Shown piece after piece: positions 1 to 5,996 of a stretch of 8,155 bases of DNA. The stretch lies in the NCBI GenBank assembly GCA_964430665.1, contig CAYSFC010000034.1, forward strand, positions 1 to 8,155. The letters are read 5' to 3'. Each line of letters begins with the position of its first letter. Position 1 is the stretch's first letter. The translations under genes were made by a program, and so were the position numbers. The notes beneath the pieces are model-generated. The model searched no databases. It had not been told where the DNA came from and saw nothing but the letters and a program-made list of their open reading frames with translations. This DNA comes from JAQUYS01 sp964430665. Its GTDB lineage: Archaea > Nanobdellota > Nanobdellia > Woesearchaeales > SKGA01.

Positions 1-1056
1 ACAGGAAAATGGTTTTTTAATATATTTAGTAATACAAACTATAATTATGATAATGTAGATGATTTTGTTCAATATCCTCAAACTGAAGATTATTATGCAA
101 ATATTAATCCTTACGAAGATTATTATGTTGCAAATCTATCTGATTTAACTATTGAGCCAGAATATTGTTGTGTTTTAGACAAATGCAAAGAATGTTGTAA
201 TGGAATTGAATGTATGTATGATTATGAATCATATCCTATTATTTTTATTCATGGTTTAGCATTTCAAGGAATACAGAATCCATTATATGTATCATATTCT
301 GTAGATCCTTTTAATAAAATTATAGATAGTCTTAAAGAAGAAGGATTTCTTTATGCGGGAGCAATTACTCCTACTTATGATTATGATTTGTCAGATAAAT
401 TTTCAGAATCAGGTTTACCTATTTTAATTAAAGGGAGTTATTACACAGGTTTGTTTGACAACGAAGGTAAACTTATAGGAAGAACAGAAACTTCAGAAAG
501 TATAAAAACATATGCCCAAAGACTGGAAGAAGTTATTCGTGTGGTTAAAATTAAAACTAATAGAGATAAAGTTATAATTATTTCACATTGTATGGGAGGA
601 TTAGTTGCTAGAGAATATTTAAATCAATTTGGTTCTCAAGATTTAGATAAATTAATTATGATTGGGACTCCTAATAAAGGCATATTTGATGAAGTAGCAA
701 AAAATTGTTATCTCTCAGGAGAAATAGAATGTGAAGAAATGCTTCCAGACAGCTATTTACTAAATAATCTTAACAATGAACAAACATTATATTCGGATTT
801 GTATGATACCAAAATGTATACTATCCGAGGCACAGGATGTATTACTTCTGGTTATGATGGTGACGGAGTTGTTCGAAGTGAAAGTGTGATTTTAGAAGGG
901 GCTAAAAACTACGAGGTTAGAGGGGAATGTGAATATTATTTCGATCTTGGAATAATTCCAACTCAATTTCATAGTTCTCTTTTAGATCCTGAATTACATC
1001 CAGAAACTCTAGAAATAATAAAAACTATATTGAAGGATGAAGAATATTATTCTTAA
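1..1056 (+). CDS. Cys-rich alpha/beta hydrolase (lipase/esterase-like), 5'-partial
   Basis: The reading frame is open from the first base of the window, so the start codon lies upstream; an internal ATG at 214 is not the likely start. The visible 351 residues begin with an Asn/Tyr/Asp-rich stretch (1-52) and a cysteine cluster at 56-71 (CC-x4-C-x2-CC-x4-C). The alpha/beta hydrolase domain starts near residue 78: an oxyanion-type IHG at 83-85, then a nucleophile elbow SHCMGG at 195-200 followed by LVAREYL, which matches the lipase pattern GHSMGGLVARxYL except that Gly and Ser are replaced by Ser and Cys. IGTPNKG (221-227) is the usual strand after the elbow. Candidate acid and base are Asp288 (YDGDGVV) and His324 (FHSSLL). 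The fold is close to PGAP1/LCAT-like lipases; the substrate is unknown. The cysteines suggest an extracytoplasmic, disulfide-bonded protein (inference; the signal peptide would be outside the window). Confidence 0.85.
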   Translation, partial: TGKWFFNIFSNTNYNYDNVDDFVQYPQTEDYYANINPYEDYYVANLSDLTIEPEYCCVLDKCKECCNGIECMYDYESYPIIFIHGLAFQGIQNPLYVSYSVDPFNKIIDSLKEEGFLYAGAITPTYDYDLSDKFSESGLPILIKGSYYTGLFDNEGKLIGRTETSESIKTYAQRLEEVIRVVKIKTNRDKVIIISHCMGGLVAREYLNQFGSQDLDKLIMIGTPNKGIFDEVAKNCYLSGEIECEEMLPDSYLLNNLNNEQTLYSDLYDTKMYTIRGTGCITSGYDGDGVVRSESVILEGAKNYEVRGECEYYFDLGIIPTQFHSSLLDPELHPETLEIIKTILKDEEYYS

Positions 1057-1065
1057 ATCACTCAG

Positions 1066-1115
1066 AATTATTTTTCTTCTTCCTGATGTGGTTTCATAGT
1101 TGGGAAGAATATTAT
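1066..1115 (-). repeat. Duplicate copy of the lysS 3' end (copy 1 of a 50-bp direct repeat)
   Basis: These 50 bp are identical to 1174-1223, the end of lysS, including the last 15 sense codons and the stop codon. Read on the minus strand the copy encodes IIFFPTMKPHQEEEK followed by TAA. It begins 10 bp after the hydrolase stop codon. The copies are 108 bp apart, separated by 58 bp of unrelated sequence. No third copy was seen in the window. Confidence 0.95.
1071..1082 (+). terminator. T-rich tract, possible terminator of the hydrolase gene
   Basis: The non-template strand reads tttttcttcttc starting 15 nt after the hydrolase stop codon. Archaeal RNA polymerase commonly stops at such U-rich tracts without a strong hairpin. 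The tract is the antisense of the EEEK codons in the duplicated lysS tail, and recurs at 1179-1190 within lysS itself. Assignment is by composition and position only. Confidence 0.4.
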
Positions 1116-1138
1116 TTTTCTGCCAAGACTATAGGCGT

Positions 1139-1170
1139 AGTAAGCGAGTTTTCGTTTCACTCAACTCACT
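1139..1170 (-). other. Hairpin in the lysS 3' untranslated region
   Basis: On the minus strand agtgagttgagt and actcgcttact can pair around the loop gaaacgaaa, giving 11 pairs (two of them G-U) and one bulged base. It begins 5 nt after the lysS stop codon. The plus-strand version has mismatches where the minus strand has G-U pairs, so the structure is better as part of the lysS transcript. No clear T-run follows it on the minus strand, so it is not a standard terminator. Confidence 0.45.
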
Positions 1171-1173
1171 GAA

Positions 1174-1223
1174 AATTATTTTTCTTCTTCCTGATGTGGT
1201 TTCATAGTTGGGAAGAATATTAT
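1174..1223 (-). repeat. lysS 3' end (copy 2 of the 50-bp direct repeat)
   Basis: This is the in-gene copy of the exact 50-bp repeat at 1066-1115. It covers the last codons of lysS, the stop codon and two bases beyond. Outside it the two copies diverge at once on the 5' side of the coding sense, while a few bases on the far side (tcact) remain alike. Confidence 0.95.
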
Positions 1224-2663
1224 ATCTCTTATAGATTCTTGGCCTAGTAATAACATTATCATTCTATCTATTCCTATTCCTATTCCACCAGCAGGAGGCA
1301 TACCTGTTTCAATCGCATCTAAGAAAGATTCATCTAAAGGGTTTGCTTCTTCATTACCTGCAGTTAATTGTCTTTGTTGGTCTTCTAAAAGTTCTCTTTG
1401 GATTAAAGGATTATTTAATTCAGAGTAAATATTTGCGAGTTCCATTCCCATAGACATTGGTTCTGTTCTTTCAATTAATCTGTCATCTTTATTATCTCTA
1501 AGTCCTTTGCATAAAGGAGTGCTTTCTCTTGGATGATCTATTATGAATGTTGGATTTGTAAATTTATCTTCACATAAACCTTCAAAAATTGCTTGGATTA
1601 AATTTCCCCAATTAAGTTCTTTATCAAAATCTAAATTATTTTTATTAATAAATTCATTTAATTCATCTACACTCATATTACTTGCATCAATTCCTGCGTA
1701 TTCTTCTATCGCATCAAGCATAGTTATTCTTTGCCAAGGAGCTTTTACATCAACTTCTACACCTTTAAAATTAATTTTTGTTGTACCTAGAACTTTTTTC
1801 GCAACATACTCGTACATTCCTTCCATAAGTTCCATCATGTCATTATAGTCAGCGTATGCTTGATAAGCTTCAAGCATTGTGAATTCTGGATTGTGAGTTG
1901 TATCTATACTCTCGTTTCTAAAATTTTTATTTATGTCATAGATTTTTTCAAATCCACCAACAAGTAATTTTTTTAAATATAATTCTGGGCTGACTCTCAA
2001 ATACATATCAAAATTTAGATCGTTATGATGTGTGGTAAATGGTTTAGCAGCTGCACCACCATATTGTTCTTGTAATATTGGCATTTCTACTTCTAAGAAT
2101 CCTTTTTCAGCCATATACTCTCTAATTGCTTTCATCATGAGCAATCTTTTTTTGAAAATTTCTTTTGATTCTGGATTCATAATTAAATCCAAATGTCTTT
2201 TTCTATAACGTAATTCTACATCTTTTATACCATGGAATTTTTCTGGTAATGGTTTTATTGATTTTGAAAGTAAATCTATTTCTTCTGCATAAATTGAAAT
2301 TTCTCCTGTCTTTGTGGTGAAAATTTTCCCTTTAACTCCAATTATATCTCCAATGTCTAATTTTTTTAGAAGGGAATATTTTTCTTCTCCAATGTCATCG
2401 CTTCTAATATATGCTTGTATTTGACCTTCATCATCTTGAAGTGTTACAAAAGAAGCTTTTCCCATACGTCTAAATAACATAATTCTTCCAGCAACGGATT
2501 CGTTTTTTTCTGTTTTAGATTCTGGAGTCAAATCTTTATTTTCTTCTTTAATTTGTTTAGAATGTTTTGTGATTTGATAACTATGCGGATATGGATTTAT
2601 ACCCATTTCTTTTAATTCTTCCAACTTTTTTAATCTTTCTTCAATAATTTGGTCTTCTGCCAT
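1176..2663 (-). CDS. lysS: Lysyl-tRNA synthetase, class II
   Basis: The 495-residue product charges tRNA-Lys with lysine using ATP, in the cytoplasm. Its length is typical of bacterial-type class II LysRS. An N-terminal helix region (1-55) leads into an OB-fold anticodon-binding domain (about 56-135). The catalytic core follows: motif 1 region around 185-210 (EMPILQEQYGGAAAKPF), motif 2 with FRNE at 248-251 and the HNPEFTMLE block, and motif 3 with GIGIGIDR at 460-467 running into the SIRDIIFFPTMKP tail. All three class II motifs look intact. The ATG at 2663 has a TATA box 24 nt upstream, so a leaderless mRNA is likely. Many Euryarchaeota use the unrelated class I enzyme, so a class II gene in an archaeal setting is notable but is known in DPANN genomes. 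The 3' end is duplicated just downstream. Confidence 0.97.
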   Translation of the reverse strand: MAEDQIIEERLKKLEELKEMGINPYPHSYQITKHSKQIKEENKDLTPESKTEKNESVAGRIMLFRRMGKASFVTLQDDEGQIQAYIRSDDIGEEKYSLLKKLDIGDIIGVKGKIFTTKTGEISIYAEEIDLLSKSIKPLPEKFHGIKDVELRYRKRHLDLIMNPESKEIFKKRLLMMKAIREYMAEKGFLEVEMPILQEQYGGAAAKPFTTHHNDLNFDMYLRVSPELYLKKLLVGGFEKIYDINKNFRNESIDTTHNPEFTMLEAYQAYADYNDMMELMEGMYEYVAKKVLGTTKINFKGVEVDVKAPWQRITMLDAIEEYAGIDASNMSVDELNEFINKNNLDFDKELNWGNLIQAIFEGLCEDKFTNPTFIIDHPRESTPLCKGLRDNKDDRLIERTEPMSMGMELANIYSELNNPLIQRELLEDQQRQLTAGNEEANPLDESFLDAIETGMPPAGGIGIGIDRMIMLLLGQESIRDIIFFPTMKPHQEEEK

Positions 2664-2687
2664 TATACGCTTAGTATTGGAACCACA

Positions 2688-2695
2688 TTTATAAA
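2688..2695 (-). promoter_or_regulatory. TATA box of lysS
   Basis: tttataaa lies 24 nt upstream of the lysS ATG. Archaeal transcription starts about 22-27 bp downstream of the TATA box, which would place the RNA 5' end at or within a few bases of the start codon. No Shine-Dalgarno is present in that gap. Confidence 0.65.
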
Positions 2696-2712
2696 TTTAA
2701 TTATAAGTAAAA

Positions 2713-2720
2713 TTTATAAA
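2713..2720 (+). promoter_or_regulatory. TATA box of the secreted-protein gene at 2742
   Basis: A second tttataaa, preceded by an A-rich BRE-like agtaaaa, ends 21 nt before the ATG at 2742. This predicts a leaderless transcript and supports 2742 as the start, since a start at 2649 would lie upstream of the promoter and inside lysS. Confidence 0.6.
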
Positions 2721-2741
2721 AAAGAAAGGATTATCCTTATT

Positions 2742-3332
2742 ATGAGTGGTTTAGTAAAGAAAGTAATTTTGCTTGGAGCTTTAATATCAAATACGCTTCT
2801 TTTAAGTCAAAATGCAATTGGTGAAAAAATTTCTTCTGAATCTAAATTCGAAAATAATACTCAGATTCAAGATTCTGTAAAAGTTGAAAACCCTATTTAT
2901 AAATACGATGTTTGTTTTGGAGTATTTGATTCAAGTTCGGCCTATAAACGAATTGGGGAAGTTGATCCTAAATTACCTTTAGCATTGCAAGGAAACATGG
3001 GTATATATAATTATGAAGAAAAATATTATGTTGTTCTTAACGTTAATACTTCTTTAAAAAGTGCAGAAAAAATAATTAACTCATATAGAGGTCTTGGAGT
3101 TTGTACTTTGATGGAAAATGTGGATATAGATCATATGGATAATGAAAGTACGTATATGGTTATTGACTTATCTAGGGAATCTTTTGTTAAAACATATTTA
3201 AACCCATCAAATAATAATGAAGTTAAAGAATTATTCAAAAAATATGCTAAAGCAAGAAGAGATAAATATATTAAAATGGATTCTGAATTTATTAGAGATA
3301 GTTATTTTAGTGAAAAGAAAGAAAGAAAATAA
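2742..3332 (+). CDS. Small secreted protein, unknown function
   Basis: The 196-residue product begins MSGLVKKVILLGALISNT, with a basic patch and a hydrophobic core to about residue 22, a probable Sec signal peptide; cleavage may fall near NAIG-EK (25-29). The mature part is hydrophilic. The stretch YDVCFGVFDSSSAYKRIG, and then KYYVVLNVNTSLKSAEKI, suggests a strand-helix-strand-strand-helix order loosely like SPOR or ACT-type small domains, but this is a visual impression only. Two cysteines (in YDVCFG and GVCTLM) could form a disulfide. The C-terminus is rich in Lys and Arg. An in-frame ATG at 2649 is rejected because it overlaps lysS and precedes the TATA box. The gene ends 5 nt from the stop codon of the convergent DHH gene. 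Its leader resembles that of the gene at 6425. Confidence 0.75.
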   Translation: MSGLVKKVILLGALISNTLLLSQNAIGEKISSESKFENNTQIQDSVKVENPIYKYDVCFGVFDSSSAYKRIGEVDPKLPLALQGNMGIYNYEEKYYVVLNVNTSLKSAEKIINSYRGLGVCTLMENVDIDHMDNESTYMVIDLSRESFVKTYLNPSNNNEVKELFKKYAKARRDKYIKMDSEFIRDSYFSEKKERK

Positions 3333-3337
3333 TTTAA

Positions 3338-4687
3338 TTATTCGTCTAATAATTTTTGAATGAATTCTTCTTTTTTATCGTTAGGTATAACTGCTCCAGC
3401 TGCATTTGGATGTCCACCAGAAGTTCCACCTAACTGAGAAATTATTTTTTCTAAAACTTCAGATAAATCCCAATCAGTTTTGTCGTGGCTTGCTCTTAAT
3501 GAAATTTTTACTGTTTCTTCTGTATTATAAGCAATACCGCAAATTATTATATTTGGATCGTAATGTCTGTTTCTCGCAATTATTGAACAGATTACACCTA
3601 TTAGATTTGAATTGATTTTATCTTCAGCATCAAATATAACTAAATTGTTTGATAGTATTAATTTATTTTCGTCTTTGTATTTATTAAATAATTCTAATGC
3701 AGTTCTTATTTCTGATTTATATATTCTTAAATTCATAACTGCTTTTTCTTGAGCTTCTTCGTTTCCTTTTAGTGCATCTATTGCAGTTCTAAAATCTTCT
3801 AGTCTTCCACAGGAATTTATTATTGTAGCACATTCTCTTGCAATTTTTAATTCTCTTTTTTGAAATTTATTAAAAATATATGTGTTTACAGTTATTTCTT
3901 CTGGATTAACTTCTGATTTTAAATTTAATATTTCTTCTGTTATTAAATCTTTTTCATATTCTTTTAAATTAAACCATTTTCTTGGTTTGTTGTTCCAATG
4001 AGTTGGAATTCTTAAATTTCTTAAAAATGCAAGAGCTCCTTTATAGTTATTAGTTATTCCAGGTATGTTTATATCTGAAGAATATTCTAATATTTTAACT
4101 AAAGGTCTTGAATTTTTTCCATATAATCTTAATTCTTTTTTTGTAGATACTTGTTTTTGGATTAAAGCATGTTGAAGTATGATGTTATTTAATTCTTTGA
4201 AACCGTTGTTTTCTTGGGTGTCTCCTATTGCCCCAAGTACTGCTAAAAATGCTGAATCTTTGTTTTCTCTATCCATGCCTTGAGCAAAAAAATAAGTAAC
4301 TCCTGAACCAGAAATTAATTTTTCCTCATCTAATCCATAGATGTGTGGATTTAAATGAATTATATTTGGTTTGTTTTCTACATTTGGTCTGTGATGATCT
4401 AAAACTATTATGTTTTTATCTTCTAAAGTATTTATTAAATCCATTGTAGAAGAACCAATATCTGCAAATATAAAATTGGAATGTTGTTCTGAAATATTTG
4501 ATAAAAAAATTGGATCTATTTGTTGAACATTTATTGTTTTGTAAGAAATGTTTTTTCTTTCAAAGGCTTTTTCTAAAATTGCTGTACTACAAATACCGTC
4601 TGTGTCATGATGTGCAATTATACAAACTTCAGTCTCTGGATTGAAATTGGAGCCTGCTTCTTTAACTAATTCTATAAATTGATTCAT
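3338..4687 (-). CDS. RecJ-like DHH/DHHA1 phosphoesterase (archaeal GAN/RecJ type)
   Basis: The 449-residue product belongs to the DHH superfamily of metal-dependent phosphoesterases; archaeal relatives are single-strand-specific DNA or RNA exonucleases, one of which (GAN) binds the GINS replication complex. Visible motifs are IIAHHDTDG (23-31), FADIGS (74-79), the name-giving VLDHHRP (95-101), GAIGDT (152-157) and the DHHA1 substrate-binding GGHPNAAGA (424-432). All metal-binding positions look intact. Motif I has His at the position where many relatives have Asp (DHDTDG). The gene is third in an operon after rpoK and rpsO, and pairing of a RecJ-like gene with rpsO is a recurrent archaeal arrangement. 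The ATG has no Shine-Dalgarno and follows a hairpin plus T-run. Whether it is a GAN, a RecJ-like RNase or a nanoRNase cannot be settled by eye. Confidence 0.9.
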   Translation of the reverse strand: MNQFIELVKEAGSNFNPETEVCIIAHHDTDGICSTAILEKAFERKNISYKTINVQQIDPIFLSNISEQHSNFIFADIGSSTMDLINTLEDKNIIVLDHHRPNVENKPNIIHLNPHIYGLDEEKLISGSGVTYFFAQGMDRENKDSAFLAVLGAIGDTQENNGFKELNNIILQHALIQKQVSTKKELRLYGKNSRPLVKILEYSSDINIPGITNNYKGALAFLRNLRIPTHWNNKPRKWFNLKEYEKDLITEEILNLKSEVNPEEITVNTYIFNKFQKRELKIARECATIINSCGRLEDFRTAIDALKGNEEAQEKAVMNLRIYKSEIRTALELFNKYKDENKLILSNNLVIFDAEDKINSNLIGVICSIIARNRHYDPNIIICGIAYNTEETVKISLRASHDKTDWDLSEVLEKIISQLGGTSGGHPNAAGAVIPNDKKEEFIQKLLDE

Positions 4688-4691
4688 TTTA

Positions 4692-4723
4692 AAGAAAAAA
4701 TATAGTATGTTTATTCAACATAC
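4692..4723 (-). terminator. Hairpin plus T-run between rpsO and the DHH gene
   Basis: On the minus strand gtatgtt pairs with aacatac (7 bp, loop gaata) across the rpsO stop codon, followed by tatattttttcttt. The arrangement resembles a weak terminator or attenuator located just before the DHH start codon at 4687. The stem is short and AT-rich, so partial rather than full termination would be expected. Confidence 0.4.
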
Positions 4724-5166
4724 ATCTTTATTTGACTTGGATTGTATTTCCAATCTTTGTCAATTTTTCCTACACGTTTGTAATATTTTACTAAACGTAG
4801 TATTTTAGATTCAGTTAATTGAAGTCCTCTTTTTGCAGGAACATCTTTATGATTTGTTTCAAGATGTAATTTTATTGCAAGAACTTTTTTCAACAAATTC
4901 ATCAAATCTTCTGGTAGAGATTTTGAAAGCTTTCTCTCATCCATTATTTCAGTTATTGATTTTTTTGTTATTATTTTAACGTCAGGAATACCATATTCAT
5001 CTCTTAAATAAAGACCAATTAAACTTGGTGATTTTCCTTCCTTTGCTAATTTTACAACTAGAAGTTCAACTTCCTTTCCTGAGTACTGTAACCAAGAAGG
5101 TGCTGTTTTTTCAGCAGGTTTAGTACTACCTGATTTTCCTTTTTTTCGACTATACATTCGTGCCAT
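4711..5166 (-). CDS. rpsO: 30S ribosomal protein uS15 (archaeal type)
   Basis: The 151-residue product is a primary 16S rRNA-binding protein of the small subunit platform. It is of the longer archaeal/eukaryotic form, with the N-terminal extension MARMYSRKKGKSGS followed by the conserved APSWLQYS and the core ending KYYKRVGKIDKDWKY. The start is placed at the ATG at 5166 rather than at a TTG at 5178, because archaeal uS15 begins MARMxSRKKG and a GGTGA Shine-Dalgarno sits 5 nt before that ATG. It lies 29 nt after rpoK and 23 nt before the DHH gene, in one transcription unit. Confidence 0.97.
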   Translation of the reverse strand: MARMYSRKKGKSGSTKPAEKTAPSWLQYSGKEVELLVVKLAKEGKSPSLIGLYLRDEYGIPDVKIITKKSITEIMDERKLSKSLPEDLMNLLKKVLAIKLHLETNHKDVPAKRGLQLTESKILRLVKYYKRVGKIDKDWKYNPSQIKMYVE

Positions 5167-5171
5167 TTTTG

Positions 5172-5176
5172 TCACC
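5172..5176 (-). promoter_or_regulatory. Shine-Dalgarno GGTGA of rpsO
   Basis: GGTGA matches the complement of the archaeal 16S 3' end and ends 5 nt before the ATG at 5166. It decides the start of rpsO and is the clearest ribosome binding site in the window, as expected for an internal operon gene. Confidence 0.75.
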
Positions 5177-5179
5177 AAA

Positions 5180-5194
5180 GTATGTTATACATAC
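5180..5194 (-). other. Hairpin in the rpoK-rpsO spacer
   Basis: gtatgt and acatac form a perfect 6-bp inverted repeat around a 3-nt loop. It lies between the rpoK stop codon and the rpsO Shine-Dalgarno, 3 nt from the latter. The same stem sequence recurs in the rpsO-DHH spacer. It could affect rpsO translation or RNA processing (inference). Confidence 0.5.
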
Positions 5195-5195
5195 A

Positions 5196-5435
5196 TTAAT
5201 TATGAGTTCGCTTAATTCCGATAGGTATGACTCCTTTGTCAAACTCCATTTTTGCGATTTCGATGGGATTAAATTTAATCTCTTCTAACTGTTTTTGAGT
5301 TAGTTTAAGTTTGGACATAGCTCCTTGAGATAATTGTAATGCTCTTGCACCAATTATTCTTGCTTTTTCATATGAAGTTACTCCAATTTGATCAATTGAA
5401 ATCTCGAACTCATCTACTTTGTTTGAATCTGCCAT
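5196..5435 (-). CDS. rpoK: DNA-directed RNA polymerase subunit K (Rpb6/omega-like)
   Basis: The 79-residue product is the archaeal counterpart of eukaryotic Rpb6 and bacterial omega, which helps assemble and stabilise the largest polymerase subunit. Conserved blocks are TSYEKARIIGARALQLSQGA (20-39), NPIEIAKMEF (56-65) and GVIPIGIKR (68-76), which cover the whole family signature. Family members often have Pro-rich APP after the QLSxGA block; here the sequence is AMSKLKL. It is the first gene of the rpoK-rpsO-DHH operon. The ATG at 5435 is preceded by a predicted leader of about 24 nt. Confidence 0.95.
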   Translation of the reverse strand: MADSNKVDEFEISIDQIGVTSYEKARIIGARALQLSQGAMSKLKLTQKQLEEIKFNPIEIAKMEFDKGVIPIGIKRTHN

Positions 5436-5481
5436 TTTTAATACCCTATATTGAACTCAGGATTTAAAGAGTTTTGATTTA

Positions 5482-5489
5482 TTTATATA
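5482..5489 (-). promoter_or_regulatory. TATA box of the rpoK operon
   Basis: tatataaa on the minus strand lies 46 nt upstream of the rpoK ATG, predicting an RNA start near 5460 and a short leader. The leader contains AGGGT 8 nt before the ATG, a weak Shine-Dalgarno at best. Another TATA-like stretch (aatataaa, around 5501-5508) lies further upstream. Confidence 0.55.
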
Positions 5490-5542
5490 CTTAACGCTTT
5501 ATATTTGGACAATTTGGAATAATAAATATGTGTTTAGTGATT

Positions 5543-5974
5543 TTAATCATATTTTCCATTTCTATTTAAACGACCCATATAATCATCTGCGTTTAAATCT
5601 AAACTATCAATATGATCAAAGATGTTGTATGTTATTACATCGTCTTTAAACATGATTGCATTATCTGTACCTATTTCAGAATTAGAATTAGTTAATAATT
5701 CTTCTTTTAAAAGTTCATCAATAGAAATAAATAACATTGGTAAGGGTAATTGATTTACAGGTATTGTAAATTTTTGATTGTTTCTTATATCGAAAGTATC
5801 GTTTTCTTCATCGTAAATTGTTTCAAAAAAATTGTAAACTCCTTTTTTATGTTCTAAATGAACCATCCAACTATATCCTTCAGCATCGCCAAATTCTGCA
5901 CAAGGAGTATTTTTACTTAATTTTGTTGTTTTTGAGGGGATGTAATGATTTTTTATTATTGCTTTTTTATACAT
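5543..5974 (-). CDS. Hypothetical protein, 143 residues
   Basis: I do not recognise this protein. From the ATG at 5974 it reads MYKKAIIKNHYIPS and contains a GDAEGYSWMVHLEHKKGVYNF stretch (about 30-50), an IPVNQLPLPMLFISIDELLKEELL segment and an acidic C-terminal half ending NADDYMGRLNRNGKYD. It has one cysteine, no signal peptide and no clear membrane segment, so it is probably cytoplasmic. The frame also allows a TTG start at 6046, which would overlap the preceding gene by 50 nt; the ATG gives a 22-nt gap and is preferred. No Shine-Dalgarno is visible. It may be co-transcribed with the membrane-protein gene upstream. Confidence 0.6.
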   Translation of the reverse strand: MYKKAIIKNHYIPSKTTKLSKNTPCAEFGDAEGYSWMVHLEHKKGVYNFFETIYDEENDTFDIRNNQKFTIPVNQLPLPMLFISIDELLKEELLTNSNSEIGTDNAIMFKDDVITYNIFDHIDSLDLNADDYMGRLNRNGKYD

Positions 5975-5996
5975 ATCAAAAGTTGCGAAATTAATT

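Noticed and set aside
1068..1160. Minus-strand 30-codon frame starting GTG and ending with the duplicated lysS tail
   Set aside because: It is open only because the repeat keeps the lysS frame. It has no ribosome binding site, and the first 15 codons are hairpin sequence.
1116..1173. Spacer between the lysS tails as a tRNA or C/D box RNA
   Set aside because: No cloverleaf, T-loop consensus or paired C and D boxes could be assembled; only a single hairpin is present.
1543..1848. Plus-strand 101-codon open frame inside lysS
   Set aside because: It lies wholly antisense to the conserved lysS catalytic region, and its Ser/Leu-rich product looks like a by-product of the lysS codons. No promoter was seen.
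2649..2741. Upstream ATG extension of the secreted protein at 2742
   Set aside because: It overlaps lysS, lies upstream of the TATA box and would bury the signal peptide behind 31 residues.
3406..3615. Plus-strand 69-codon open frame inside the DHH gene
   Set aside because: It is antisense to the conserved DHHA1 region and has no promoter or plausible product.
5176..5178. TTG as start of rpsO
   Set aside because: It would overlap the Shine-Dalgarno of the ATG at 5166, and archaeal uS15 proteins begin at MARM.
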